A stretch of DNA of 64,000 nt, taken from the NCBI GenBank assembly GCA_019745195.1, contig JAIETL010000039.1:62001-126000 (forward strand). The letters are read 5' to 3'. Made by a program: the position numbers and the translations under genes. Source of the stretch: Beijerinckiaceae bacterium (GTDB lineage Bacteria > Pseudomonadota > Alphaproteobacteria > Rhizobiales > Beijerinckiaceae). Below, in pieces: positions 11,419 through 20,381 of the stretch. How positions within the stretch are numbered: the first letter of the stretch is position 1; each line of letters starts with the position of its first letter. The notes beneath the pieces are model-generated. The model was not told where the DNA came from, did no database searches, and saw nothing but the letters and a program-made list of their open reading frames with translations.

Positions 11419-12429
11419 TCAGCCCGTACGCGCCAGCCGCCCCTCCAGCGGATAGGCCGGGTCGCTGTAGCCCGGCGTCGAGGGATGACCGGCCGGCACC
11501 AGCCCGTCCACCAGCGCCTCGTCCTCGGCCGAGAACGTGATCTCGAGCGCAGCCAGATAGGCCTGCCACTGCTCCAGCGTGCGCGGGCCCGCGATCGCCG
11601 CCGTCAGGAACCTGTTGTTCAGGACCCAGCCGACCGCGAACTGGATCGGCGTCATGCCGCGCGCTGCCGCATGCGCCTTGATCGTCTGGGCGATGACGAG
11701 GCTCTCCTGCCGCCATTCGGTCTGCATGATGCGCTTGTCGCCGCGCGCCGCGCGCGTGCCCTGCTGTGGAGCCGCGCCGGGCTCGTATTTGCCGGTCAGC
11801 ACGCCGCGCGCCAGCGGCGAATAGGAGGCGACGCCGAGTCCGTAAAAGCCGCAGGCCGGCAGATGTTCGACCTCGGGCATGCGGTTCATCGCATTGTAGT
11901 AAGGCTGGCTGACCACAGGCCGGTCGATGCCGAGTTCGTCGCAGAGCCGGCAGATCTCGGCGACGCGCCAGGCGCGGTAGTTCGAGACGCCGAAATAGCG
12001 GATCTTGCCTTGGCGCACGAGATCGCCGATCGCGCGCACGGTCTCGGCCAGCGGCGTGTCGTGATCCTCCTTGTGGAGGTAATAGATATCGATGAAATCG
12101 GTGCCGAGACGACGCAGGCTGTCCTCGCAGGCCTGCATCACCCATTTGCGCGAGAGGCCGGAGCGGTTGGGCCCCTCTCCGATCGGGTTGGCGAGCTTCG
12201 TCGCCAGCACCCAGTCATGGCGATTGGCAGCGATGGCGCGGCCGGTGATCTCTTCCGAGCGGCCCTCGGTGTAGGCGTCGGCCGTGTCGATGAAATTGAT
12301 CCCGGCCTCGCGGGCATGGTCGACGATCAGCCGCGATTCCGCTTCGCCGGTCGCGCCGCCAAACATCATCGTGCCGAGGCAGAGCGGCGAGACCCTGAGG
12401 CCCGAGCGGCCGAGCTGACGATACTCCAT
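11419..12429 (-). CDS. aldo/keto reductase
   Basis: A 336-residue NADPH-dependent oxidoreductase of the aldo/keto reductase superfamily. The catalytic tetrad is visible as Asp48 and Tyr53 (FIDTADAY), Lys78 (ATKLAN) and His119 (YYLHKED); GVSNYRAW and the late IAGPRTLEQ nucleotide-binding region also fit. The substrate is unknown. The start MEYRQLGRSGL is the normal family N-terminus. Confidence 0.93.
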   Translation of the reverse strand: MEYRQLGRSGLRVSPLCLGTMMFGGATGEAESRLIVDHAREAGINFIDTADAYTEGRSEEITGRAIAANRHDWVLATKLANPIGEGPNRSGLSRKWVMQACEDSLRRLGTDFIDIYYLHKEDHDTPLAETVRAIGDLVRQGKIRYFGVSNYRAWRVAEICRLCDELGIDRPVVSQPYYNAMNRMPEVEHLPACGFYGLGVASYSPLARGVLTGKYEPGAAPQQGTRAARGDKRIMQTEWRQESLVIAQTIKAHAAARGMTPIQFAVGWVLNNRFLTAAIAGPRTLEQWQAYLAALEITFSAEDEALVDGLVPAGHPSTPGYSDPAYPLEGRLARTG

Positions 12430-12611
12430 GGGGATGCTCCTGCGAGTGTGAGGTGTCGAGCCTGCCCCAGCCCGACGTGACGCGCCAGCGCGCCCGCGCA
12501 TGCGCTTCATGCGGAACGCTGGAGCGGCGGCGGCGAATGCAAGGAAATGCTTAACCTTTCCTGTCACCCTGCGGCATCGCTCTTTCGGCATCCGACGACC
12601 TTCGCAAACCC

Positions 12612-14078
12612 ATGACGCTCGCCGCGCTCGCCCAGAACCAGCTCCTGACCACGCTGCTGGACGCACTCCAGCCGGCGACAGTGCTGGTCGCCGGCAAGAC
12701 GCTGGCCGCGACCCTGCTCTCGCTGGACGGCGAGGGACGCGCCACCGCTCAGGTCGGAGACGAGAAATTCTCGCTCCTGCTCGCGGGGCCGCAGGCGAAG
12801 GGAGCGACGCTGCAGCCGGGTGCGACGCTTCTGCTGCGGATCGACGCGCCCGAGCAGCCCGGCGACGCGCCGCGCGCGACCCTGCTGGAGGTGCGCCCAC
12901 CGCAGCCCGGCGCGACGCCCGCGACATCCGCGCCATCCGCCACCGGCTTGCAGGGCCAGCCCGCCGATCCCTCCGCTCCTGCGCAAAACGGTCCCGCCGC
13001 CCTGCTGCAGCGCGTTCAGGCGTCGCTTGCGGCAAGCCCGCCAGCGGCCACTGCCAGCCAGTCCGCGCTCGCGCCGGCCCAGGCTTCTGCTCCCTCCCCG
13101 CGCGCACTCGCCGGGCCTCTGCTGGGCCCGGCGCTGGCGAACCAGAACAGCCTCGCGCCGCTGCTGGCCAATCTGCGCGCCGTGGCCGGCGGCGAGGTTT
13201 CTCTGGTCGTGCCCAGGCCGCTGCTGACCCTGATCGAAAACGTGCTGGCCCAGACCGTCCCGGCCGAGCGTCGCGCTCCGGCAGCCGAGACGCTCAAGCA
13301 GGCGGTCACGCGTTCGGGCGTCTTCCTCGAAGCGCGGCAGGCGCAGGGCCAAACGGCGCCGCCGCAGGGCGATCTCAAGGCCGGTCTCCTGTCGCTGCGC
13401 GCAGCCCTTGCGCCTCTCGTCGCGGCACTGACAGAAACGCCGTCTCTCAAAGCCGAAATCGCGGCAACACCCGCCGAGGCTCCAGCGGCCATCGGCGCGT
13501 CCGATCCCGCGATCCGCCCGCCCCCGCCGCGCCGCGACGGCCCTCTCCTTGCCCAGCCCATCGCAGAGCCGAGCCTGTCGGCCGGCGACAAGCCGCTGAC
13601 CGTGACGCAGACGCTGCTGGAGCAGACGGAGGCCGCGCTCGACCGGCTGACGCTGTCGCAATTCGCCTCGCTGCCGCTCGAAGGCGCGCGGCAGGAGCCA
13701 TATCAGGGCCAGCGGCTCCTCACCGAAATCCCGCTCGCCTTCCAGTCCGGCGTGACGATCATGCCGCTTCGGGTCGAGCGGGAGCCGGAGCGGCGGGAGG
13801 CCGGCGTTGCCGAGGGACCGCTCTGGCGCGTGCGCTTCGCGCTCGACGTCGAGCCGATGGGGCCGCTGCAGGGCGTGGTGACGCTGCAGGGCCGCAAGGT
13901 CGGCGTCACCCTCTGGGCCGAACGCGAGGAGACCAGCCGCATGCTGCGTGGCGCGGCGCCCGACCTTGAATCGGCGCTGGTCGAGGCGCGCTTCGAGCAG
14001 GGAACCGTCGACATCCACACCGGCCAGCCGCGCGTCATGCAGGCGACCGCCGGCCAGTTCCTGGACCGGATGTCGTGA
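12612..14078 (+). CDS. fliK: flagellar hook-length control protein FliK-like
   Basis: A 488-residue protein whose long Ala/Pro/Gln-rich N-terminus and middle are low complexity, while residues about 375-475 carry the FliK C-terminal pattern: LWRVRFALDVEPMGPLQGVVTLQGRK, then TLWAEREETSRMLRG and LVEARFEQGTVDIHTGQ. FliK switches flagellar export from hook to filament. The next gene is an FlhB-like fragment overlapping by four bases, which supports a flagellar or secretion role. No other flagellar genes are in the window. An antiparallel open frame of similar length is a GC-codon shadow. Confidence 0.78.
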   Translation: MTLAALAQNQLLTTLLDALQPATVLVAGKTLAATLLSLDGEGRATAQVGDEKFSLLLAGPQAKGATLQPGATLLLRIDAPEQPGDAPRATLLEVRPPQPGATPATSAPSATGLQGQPADPSAPAQNGPAALLQRVQASLAASPPAATASQSALAPAQASAPSPRALAGPLLGPALANQNSLAPLLANLRAVAGGEVSLVVPRPLLTLIENVLAQTVPAERRAPAAETLKQAVTRSGVFLEARQAQGQTAPPQGDLKAGLLSLRAALAPLVAALTETPSLKAEIAATPAEAPAAIGASDPAIRPPPPRRDGPLLAQPIAEPSLSAGDKPLTVTQTLLEQTEAALDRLTLSQFASLPLEGARQEPYQGQRLLTEIPLAFQSGVTIMPLRVEREPERREAGVAEGPLWRVRFALDVEPMGPLQGVVTLQGRKVGVTLWAEREETSRMLRGAAPDLESALVEARFEQGTVDIHTGQPRVMQATAGQFLDRMS

Positions 14079-14413
14079 CGACTCCCTCCCCGGACAGGCG
14101 CTCTCCTCCGCGCATCGCCGTAGCGCTCGAATATGACGGGCAGGGCGCGCCGCGCGTCACCGCCAAGGGCCGGGGCGAACTCGCCGAGCGCATCGTCGAG
14201 ACCGGCCGCGAGCATGGCGTCGCGATCGAGGAGAACGCGGTGCTGGCTCAGGCGCTCTCGGCAGTCGAACTGGACGACCAGATTCCCGAGGAGCTCTACC
14301 GCGCCACCGCGCAGGTCATTGCCTTCGTCCTGTCCATGCGGAGCGAGATGCGGCGGGGCGAGATGCGGCAAAGTCCAACAAAGACCGACAATCGGGACGG
14401 CGGCGCGTCTTGA
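14075..14413 (+). CDS. fhlB: FlhB C-terminal-domain-like protein (FhlB)
   Basis: A 112-residue soluble protein resembling the cytoplasmic domain of FlhB: AVALEYDGQGAPRVTAKGRGELAERI, REHGVAIEENAVLAQALSAVELDDQIPEELYRATAQVIAFVL. The transmembrane part and the self-cleaving NPTH motif are lacking, as in FhlB proteins found beside fliK. It probably interacts with the export switch. It begins at a GTG inside the fliK stop region (GTGA) and overlaps the next gene by four bases. Confidence 0.85.
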   Translation: MTTPSPDRRSPPRIAVALEYDGQGAPRVTAKGRGELAERIVETGREHGVAIEENAVLAQALSAVELDDQIPEELYRATAQVIAFVLSMRSEMRRGEMRQSPTKTDNRDGGAS

Positions 14414-15540
14414 ACCCCGGCATCGTCGTCAGACGCATCCGGCCGGCGGACTATGCCGCGCTCGGCCCGGCCTTCACGGAGCTGAGCGCGCGCGCGCTCG
14501 AACCCAACCCGCACATGGCCCCGGCGGCCGTGACGGCCGCGCTGGACCTCGTCGAGGCGGGCGACATCGTCATCGTCGCGGTCTGGTTCAACGAGGCGCT
14601 GGGCTCCGAGCGGCTCGCCGGCGTCTGGCCGTTGCGCCGCGAGCGCGACTGGCGCAGCGGCTTCGCGCCGGTGCTGTGCGCACCGCTGCTGCCGCTTTAC
14701 GAGGTGTCCTCCATCCCGGTCATCGACCGGGACCATGCCTACGACGTGATGCAGGCGATGCTCCGGCATCTCCTGTCCGCGCCCGATCTGCCGGACACAG
14801 TGGCGCTGCCGCTGCTGCCGCTCGAGGGGCCAAGCCATACCGTGCTCACCGAGGCCTGCCGCGTCACCGGCAGCCGAATCGCCCTATTCGAGCGCTGGCA
14901 TCGGCCGATGCTGATCCCGCAGACCGACGACACGGCCGAGACCTATCTCAGGCGTGCGCTGGGCTCGGGCTATAAGAAGCGCATGCAGCAGTTCCGCGCC
15001 ATTTCGAAGCACGGCGCGGTCGGCTTCCAGCGCCGCCGCGGCAAGGCGGCGAGAGAGGCGCTGGAACGCCTTTTGACGCTGGAGGCCGCCGGTTGGAAGG
15101 GCAAGGCAGGCACCGCGATCGCATCGACTCCCGCCGACGCTGCCTATTTCCGCACGCTCGCCGATCGATTTGCCGAGAACGACGGCCTGCAGATCGATGC
15201 CCTGACGCTGGACGGCGCACCGATCGCGATGGGGCTGCTGGTCGAGAGCGCCGGCACGCGCCATTTCCTGAAGATCGCCTATGACGAGACGCACAGCCGC
15301 CATTCGCCGGGCCGCGCCTTGACCATCGCCATGCTGCAGGCCGATTTCGCCGGTACGCCGGCGGCTATCTTCGACAGCGGCGCGGGCGACGGTGTCGATT
15401 CAGGAACCTATGTCTGGGGCGAGCGCCGGGAGATGGGCAATGTCGTCATCGGGCTCGGCCGCAAGCGCCCCGCCCTGCCGGAGTTCGCGGCCGCCGCGCG
15501 CCAGACCCTCCGCCGCCTGCGCGCGCGGATGAAGCGCTGA
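14410..15540 (+). CDS. GNAT/BioF2-like acetyltransferase (CelD-type)
   Basis: A 376-residue protein of the two-lobed GNAT family related to CelD/BcsL proteins. The GNAT_6-like region is visible as GSGYKKRMQQFRAISKHG, ERLLTLEAAGWKGKAGTA, and FLKIAYDETHSRHSPGRAL. Substrate unknown; relatives act in polysaccharide or surface modification. It starts with TTG overlapping the end of fhlB, so it is translationally coupled to the fliK-fhlB pair. Confidence 0.82.
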   Translation: MNPGIVVRRIRPADYAALGPAFTELSARALEPNPHMAPAAVTAALDLVEAGDIVIVAVWFNEALGSERLAGVWPLRRERDWRSGFAPVLCAPLLPLYEVSSIPVIDRDHAYDVMQAMLRHLLSAPDLPDTVALPLLPLEGPSHTVLTEACRVTGSRIALFERWHRPMLIPQTDDTAETYLRRALGSGYKKRMQQFRAISKHGAVGFQRRRGKAAREALERLLTLEAAGWKGKAGTAIASTPADAAYFRTLADRFAENDGLQIDALTLDGAPIAMGLLVESAGTRHFLKIAYDETHSRHSPGRALTIAMLQADFAGTPAAIFDSGAGDGVDSGTYVWGERREMGNVVIGLGRKRPALPEFAAAARQTLRRLRARMKR

Positions 15541-15612
15541 GCCCACCGTCGGGCTGGCGCTCCGCGCGCGGATCGGCCACATCTGCCGCAAGCGCAATCA
15601 GGCAGGGCCACA

Positions 15613-16158
15613 ATGAGCGACTCGATCAGGATTGGCATCGTCACCGTCTCCGACCGGGCCTCGGCGGGAGTCTATGCCGATGAGGGCGGCCCGGCGATCG
15701 AGGCCTATCTGGCCAAGGCCCTGACCTCGCCATGGAAGCCGGTCGCGCGCGTCATCCCCGACGACCGCGCGCTGATCGCCAGGACACTGATCGCGCTGGC
15801 GGACGAAGAGGGCTGCTGCCTGATCGTCACCACCGGCGGCACGGGGCCAGCCCCGCGCGACGTCACGCCCGAGGCGACGGACGATGTGATCGAAAAGCCG
15901 ATGCCGGGCTTCGGCGAACTGATGCGTCAGGTCAGTCTCGCCAAGGTCCCGACCGCGATCCTCTCGCGCCAGACTGCCGGCATTCGCGGCAAGACGCTGA
16001 TCGTCAATCTGCCCGGCCGGCCGCGCGCCATCGCCGAATGTCTCGACGCGGTGATGCCGGCGATCCCCTATTGCATCGACCTGATCGAAGGGCCGTTTTT
16101 GGAGACCGACCCTGACGTGATCGTCGCGTTCCGGCCGGGGCAGAAGCCCAAATCGTAG
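15613..16158 (+). CDS. mog: molybdopterin adenylyltransferase
   Basis: A 181-residue enzyme that adenylylates molybdopterin before molybdenum insertion. Motifs are IGIVTVSDRASAGVY at the N-terminus, the MPT-binding TTGGTGPAPRDVTPEAT, and IVNLPGRPRAI; the length fits Mog rather than the shorter MoaB. It appears monocistronic. The ATG is preceded by a weak AGGG. Confidence 0.93.
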   Translation: MSDSIRIGIVTVSDRASAGVYADEGGPAIEAYLAKALTSPWKPVARVIPDDRALIARTLIALADEEGCCLIVTTGGTGPAPRDVTPEATDDVIEKPMPGFGELMRQVSLAKVPTAILSRQTAGIRGKTLIVNLPGRPRAIAECLDAVMPAIPYCIDLIEGPFLETDPDVIVAFRPGQKPKS

Positions 16159-16183
16159 CTTGCTGCGTTTGGTCCATACGCGC

Positions 16184-16223
16184 CATCATCCCGGACGCAG
16201 CAAACCGGAACTCCGGGATGACG
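16184..16223. repeat. short palindrome
   Basis: CATCATCCCGGA and TCCGGGATGACG pair with one mismatch around 16 bases. It lies between mog and the Bug gene and resembles a small dispersed palindrome; it may also act as a terminator for mog although no T-tract follows. Confidence 0.45.
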
Positions 16224-16344
16224 CGGTGTTTCATGCGCAGGAACCGCAACCGTCGCCCGCGTCCGCCGGGGCTGGCCAAGCCGGCCCGGTATCGTCCATC
16301 ATCCTCCCAACAGGCCTATCGAGAGCCTATTCGGGAGGATGCAT

Positions 16345-17328
16345 ATGAAACGTCGCGATGTTCTCGCAGGATTGGGTGCGGTATCGGCAGGCTCGGCGCT
16401 GCCGCGCATCGCCACGGCCCAGGAGCCCTGGCCCTCGCGCCCGATCACCATGGTCGTGCCCTTCCCGCCCGGCGGCCAGGCCGACCTCGCGGCGCGGCCG
16501 ATCGCGCAGGCGCTGGAAAAGCTGCTGGGTCGACCGGTCGTGGTCGACAATCGCGGCGGGGCCGGCGGTGCGCTCGGCAATGCAGCGGTCGCCCGCGCCG
16601 CGCCCGATGGCTACACGCTGCTGATGACGCTGTCCTCGCTCGCGGTGCTACCGGAATCGTCGAGGCTGTTCGGCCGCGCGCCGTCATACGAGGTGACGCA
16701 GCTTGCGCCCGTCGCGCGCGTGCTGGCCGACCCGACCTTGCTCGCAGTCCCCGCAGCCTCGCCCTGGAAAACGCTGAAGGACTTCGTCGAGGACGCCAAA
16801 GCACGGCCTGGCATGATCCCCTATGGCTCGTCGGGGCCCTATGGCACGCTGCATGTGGCGATGGAGATGTTTGCCGTCGCTGCCGGCATCAAGCTGCTGC
16901 ATGTGCCGTATCGCGGCGCAGGGCCGGCGCTGACCGATCTCTTGTCCGGCCAGTTGCAGGCTATCGCCTCGGCGCCTGGCGTGCTCAAGCCGCATGTCGA
17001 TTCAGGCGCGCTGCGCGTGCTCGCCAACTGGGGCGCGCGCCGCATCCCCTCCTTCCCGGACCTGCCGACCTTCGTCGAACTCGGCTACAAGGACGTCGAG
17101 TTCTACATCTGGGCCGGTCTGTTCACGCCGACGGGAATGCCCGATGCGATCGCGACGCGGCTTCAGGCCGCGATGAAGACCGCCATGGCCGATCCGGACG
17201 TCGTCAAAATCTTCGAGCAGGCAGGCAGCCCCCCGGCCTATCAGGATGGGGCCGAGTTCGCCCGCTTCGTCGCGGCCGACAGCGCGCGGCTGATCACGGC
17301 GACGCAGAAGATCGGCAAGGTGGAGTAG
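16345..17328 (+). CDS. Bug-type tripartite tricarboxylate transporter substrate-binding protein
   Basis: A 327-residue periplasmic binding protein of the Bug/TctC family. A twin-arginine-like start (MKRRDVLAGLGAVSAGSALP) is followed by cleavage near ATAQEP; the conserved WPSRPITMVVPFPPGG, VVDNRGGAGG and DGYTLL motifs follow. The ligand is probably a carboxylate, but Bug specificity cannot be read. No TctA/TctB partner is nearby, which is common for this family. The ATG at 16345 is seven bases after GGGAGGA; an ATG two codons earlier is less well spaced. Confidence 0.93.
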   Translation: MKRRDVLAGLGAVSAGSALPRIATAQEPWPSRPITMVVPFPPGGQADLAARPIAQALEKLLGRPVVVDNRGGAGGALGNAAVARAAPDGYTLLMTLSSLAVLPESSRLFGRAPSYEVTQLAPVARVLADPTLLAVPAASPWKTLKDFVEDAKARPGMIPYGSSGPYGTLHVAMEMFAVAAGIKLLHVPYRGAGPALTDLLSGQLQAIASAPGVLKPHVDSGALRVLANWGARRIPSFPDLPTFVELGYKDVEFYIWAGLFTPTGMPDAIATRLQAAMKTAMADPDVVKIFEQAGSPPAYQDGAEFARFVAADSARLITATQKIGKVE

Positions 17329-17341
17329 CGCGTCGCATCCG

Positions 17342-17453
17342 CCCTTATCCTGAGGAGCGCCACAGGCGCGTCTCGAAGGATGCTCCAGCAGGCGCCAGAG
17401 ACATCTGGAGCATCCTTCGAGACGCCGCGTACCGCGGCTCCTCAGGATGAGGG
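17342..17453. repeat. palindromic element family A, copy 1
   Basis: A 112-bp element with ends CCCTTATCCTGAGGAGC and GCTCCTCAGGATGAGGG and inner arms GCGTCTCGAAGGATGCTCC and GGAGCATCCTTCGAGACG. It can fold as one long hairpin. Other copies are at 36990, 42024 and 45124. It sits in a convergent gap. Confidence 0.85.
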
Positions 17454-17469
17454 ATCGTACTGGATCTGG

Positions 17470-18117
17470 TCAGCCGCGTTCGGCTACCCACTCCGCATAG
17501 GTGCCGCGCCTGAGGTCGAAGCGGTCGTTCTGGCGCGAATAGCCGTCGCCGAACATGCGGCCGACCGGCTTGTAGCCGTCCATGCTGACCCTGAGCGTCC
17601 TGGGATCGACCAGGCCCTCGCGGGCATGGATGCGCACGACCTCGCCGATCAGCAGTTCGCGCGTCGGGCTGAAGCTCATGGCGCTGTGCTTGCGGCATTC
17701 GAGCGCGAACGGCGCTTCCGCGATGCGCGGCACGGGGACCGTGACGCCCGGCAGCAGCGACAGGCCCGCCGCATCGATTTCGCTGACCTCCGGCGGAAAA
17801 TCGATAGCGCAGATGTTCATCGCCTCGGCCAGCGCCTCGTCGACAAGATTGACGACGAAGGCTCCCGCTGCTGCGATGTTGCGCGAGGTGTCCTTGGGCG
17901 TGTTGCCCGGCCGGTGCTGCAGGCCCAGCACGATAAGCGCCGGGTCCTCCGAGAACACGTTGAAGAACGAGAACGGCGCGGCGTTGACCACGCCCTCGGT
18001 GGACACGCAGGTGACGAGCGCGATCGGGCGCGGCGTCACGCTGGCGCAGAGCAGCTTGTAGCGCTCCTTCGGCTCGAGATCGGCGAAGGCTGCGGTGAAG
18101 GCGACGGACTGGCTCAT
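17470..18117 (-). CDS. flavin reductase family protein
   Basis: A 215-residue protein of the flavin-reductase-like FMN-binding family (split barrel). PRPIALVTCVSTEGVVNAAPFSFFNVFSEDPALIVLGL and TSRNIAAAGAFVVNLVDE are the family pattern. It likely supplies reduced flavin or acts as an FMN-containing oxidoreductase. Its ATG overlaps the TGA of the upstream carbamoylase gene (ATGA), so the two form an operon. Confidence 0.9.
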   Translation of the reverse strand: MSQSVAFTAAFADLEPKERYKLLCASVTPRPIALVTCVSTEGVVNAAPFSFFNVFSEDPALIVLGLQHRPGNTPKDTSRNIAAAGAFVVNLVDEALAEAMNICAIDFPPEVSEIDAAGLSLLPGVTVPVPRIAEAPFALECRKHSAMSFSPTRELLIGEVVRIHAREGLVDPRTLRVSMDGYKPVGRMFGDGYSRQNDRFDLRRGTYAEWVAERG

Positions 18118-19043
18118 TCCGGTTCGACCACGCCGACCTGGCCGGTGATGGGGCCGTAATGCTCGATGCGCCGATGGCGCTTGAAGTCGAAGATCGTCTC
18201 CTTGCCGAATTGGGTATCGTCGAGATCGCAGGGGTGGACGATGACGCCGTCCTCCTCGCCATCGACCATCGCGACGATCTCGCCATCAGGATTGACGATC
18301 ATCGTGCCGCCCATCAGGTGGTGGCCGTCCTCGTCGCCGGCCTTGGCCACCGCCACGACCCAGGTCGAGTTCTGGTAGGCGCCGGCCGCCAGCGACAGCT
18401 TGTGGTGGAACATGCGCCGGTCGGCCGCTTCCTCGTTGCGCTGCGAATTGACCGATGGCGTGTTGAAGCCGAGCACCACCATCTCGACGCCCTGCAGGCC
18501 CATCACGCGGTAGGTCTCGGGCCAGCGCCGGTCGTTGCAGATGCACATGCCGATCAACCCGCCCATCGTCCGCCAGACCGGGAAGCCGAGGTCGCCGGGC
18601 TCGAAATAGCGCTTCTCGAGATGCTGGTGCGTCCGCTGCGGATCGTACTCGACATGGCCGGGCAGATGGATCTTGCGGTATTTGCCGACGATCGAACCCT
18701 CCTTGTCGACGAGAACGGACGTGTTGAAATGCCGGCCCTCCGGTGTCAGCTCGGCATAGCCGAAGCTCATGCCCATCTTGTAATGGCGCGCCAGGTCGAA
18801 CAGTGGCTGCACCGCCGGGTTGGGCATCGCCGCCTCGAACCAGTGGTCGGCCTCGGCGCGATCCTCATGATGCCAGCGCGGGAAGAAGGTCGTCAGCGCC
18901 AGTTCGGGATAGACGATCAGATCCGCGCTCTTGGCCTTGGCGAGGTCCATCAGCCTGATCATCCGCGTGATCACGGCCTCGCGCGTCTCGGATTTCTGGA
19001 TCGGCCCGAGCTGGGCGGCGGCGACGTTCAGGACACGGGACAT
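18114..19043 (-). CDS. N-carbamoyl-D-amino-acid hydrolase-like nitrilase
   Basis: A 309-residue carbon-nitrogen hydrolase of the nitrilase superfamily. The catalytic triad is visible: Glu47 (VYPELAL), Lys124 (GKYRKIHLPG) and Cys169 (MCICNDRRWPE). NDRRWPETYRVMGLQG is characteristic of D-carbamoylases, which split N-carbamoyl amino acids to the amino acid, CO2 and ammonia. No hydantoinase is adjacent, so the natural substrate could be another carbamoyl compound. It is co-translated with the flavin reductase. Confidence 0.9.
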   Translation of the reverse strand: MSRVLNVAAAQLGPIQKSETREAVITRMIRLMDLAKAKSADLIVYPELALTTFFPRWHHEDRAEADHWFEAAMPNPAVQPLFDLARHYKMGMSFGYAELTPEGRHFNTSVLVDKEGSIVGKYRKIHLPGHVEYDPQRTHQHLEKRYFEPGDLGFPVWRTMGGLIGMCICNDRRWPETYRVMGLQGVEMVVLGFNTPSVNSQRNEEAADRRMFHHKLSLAAGAYQNSTWVVAVAKAGDEDGHHLMGGTMIVNPDGEIVAMVDGEEDGVIVHPCDLDDTQFGKETIFDFKRHRRIEHYGPITGQVGVVEPE

Positions 19044-19266
19044 TCAAACCTCGATCTGGCAGGGCAGTCGTCGTACAGCAACCGACGGATGGGCACTGGC
19101 GCAGAAATGCGTCAGCATCGCGGAGGCGCGCGCAATCTCGCTCCGATCCGCGCGCGCGCCAAGAGGCGGCGTGCATCGCGGCCAAGCGAGAACCGCGCCA
19201 GCAGCCCTGCACGGGAGGCATGGCGCGCTGATATCGAGGGAGAAGGTCGATTCCGCGACGGCCGGA

Positions 19267-19902
19267 TCAGCCGGCTTGAAGCTCTTTTCCGATCGCCTGG
19301 ATGAGCTGCGGGCCGATCGGATCGGCCGAAGTCGGAAATCCGCCGACGAGGTCGCCGTCGCGGCCGACCAGATATTTGTGGAAGTTCCAGCTTGGGGTCT
19401 CGCCGGGCTTTCGCATCGCCGCCCAGCGATAGAACGGATGCGCATTGGGGCCACGCACCCTGACCTTCTCGGTGAAGGCGTAGGTTGCGCCGTAAGCCGC
19501 GCGGGCGGAATCGGCGATGGCCTGTCCCTCGAGCGGCTCCTGGCCGCCGAAATCGTTGCTCGGCGTCGCCAGCAGCATCAGCCCGCGACGCGAATAGCGC
19601 TGCCAGAGCAGCTCCAGCATGGCGAGCTGGCCGGCGAAGCCGCAATTGGTCGCGGTGTTGACGATCAGGATCGGCCGGCCGGCATAGGCCGACAGCTCCG
19701 AGCGTCCGCCGCCGGGCCGGTCGAAGCCGAAATCATGCGCGGTGACGGGTCTTGCGGTGACGGGTCTTGCGGGAACGGGCGTCGCGGCAGGGGCGGGCGT
19801 GCTCTCGGCAGTGGCGCCCTGCGCCAGCACAGGCTTGACCAAGGCCGGCGACGCGACGACGCCTCCGAACAGGCCGACGAATTCGCGGCGCACCAGCCCC
19901 AT
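19267..19902 (-). CDS. exported glutathione peroxidase-like protein
   Basis: A 211-residue thioredoxin-fold peroxidase. The start MGLVRREFVGLFGGVVAS looks like a signal sequence with twin arginine. The active-site region is VNTATNCGFAGQ, where the usual form is VNVASKCGF, followed by LATPSNDFGGQEP and SWNFHKYLVGRDG (Trp-Asn-Phe conserved). A Pro/Ala/Thr linker between export signal and domain contains a tandem five-residue repeat, ARPVT-ARPVT. It probably reduces peroxides outside the cytoplasm; the thiol donor is unknown. Confidence 0.88.
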   Translation of the reverse strand: MGLVRREFVGLFGGVVASPALVKPVLAQGATAESTPAPAATPVPARPVTARPVTAHDFGFDRPGGGRSELSAYAGRPILIVNTATNCGFAGQLAMLELLWQRYSRRGLMLLATPSNDFGGQEPLEGQAIADSARAAYGATYAFTEKVRVRGPNAHPFYRWAAMRKPGETPSWNFHKYLVGRDGDLVGGFPTSADPIGPQLIQAIGKELQAG

Positions 19903-19987
19903 TGTATCACCCCTGTTCGAACGGCGGCTTCCCCAAGCTGTCCGTCCTACGTCGCATCCGCCCGCGCGGATGCACTGTCATCCTGCC

Positions 19988-20374
19988 TCAGCAGGCGAGA
20001 ACCTTCTTCACGCGCACTTCGAGATCGCGCAGCTCATAGGGCTTCACGACATAATGGTCGGCGCCGTTCGTCGTCGCCTCGTCCATCTTGTCGACCGAGC
20101 GTTCCGAGGTCGCCATGATGATCTTGATCTGGTTCAGCTCCGGTACGGAACGGATGGCGCGCAGCAAGTCGATGCCGCTCATGCCGTCCATGTTCCAGTC
20201 GAGCAGGAGCAGGTCGTAGCGTTTGCCCTGCATCTTCATCAGGGCCTCGCGCGCATTCTCCGCCTCGTCGATGTCCTGAAACTCGATCTGCTTCAGAAAA
20301 TACGTCGCGAGACCGCGCATGCTTTTCTGATCGTCGACCACGAGGATCCTGTAGTCGCTTCTCGCTTTCATCAC
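19988..20374 (-). CDS. cheY: chemotaxis response regulator CheY
   Basis: A 128-residue single receiver domain. The acidic pair is VVDDQKSMR, the phospho-acceptor is Asp59 (LLLDWNMDG), the Thr/Ser switch is MATSER and the Lys is in YVVKPYEL. It is the last gene of the minus-strand chemotaxis operon, seven bases after cheB. It is the likely flagellar-motor-binding CheY or a phosphate sink; the operon has another CheY upstream. Confidence 0.94.
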   Translation of the reverse strand: MMKARSDYRILVVDDQKSMRGLATYFLKQIEFQDIDEAENAREALMKMQGKRYDLLLLDWNMDGMSGIDLLRAIRSVPELNQIKIIMATSERSVDKMDEATTNGADHYVVKPYELRDLEVRVKKVLAC

Positions 20375-20381
20375 GCTCTCC

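Noticed and set aside
12564..14018. Long open frame opposite fliK, and a third one from 12500
   Set aside because: Arg/Gln-rich low-complexity translations with no family pattern; they arise from high GC3 in the fliK frame.
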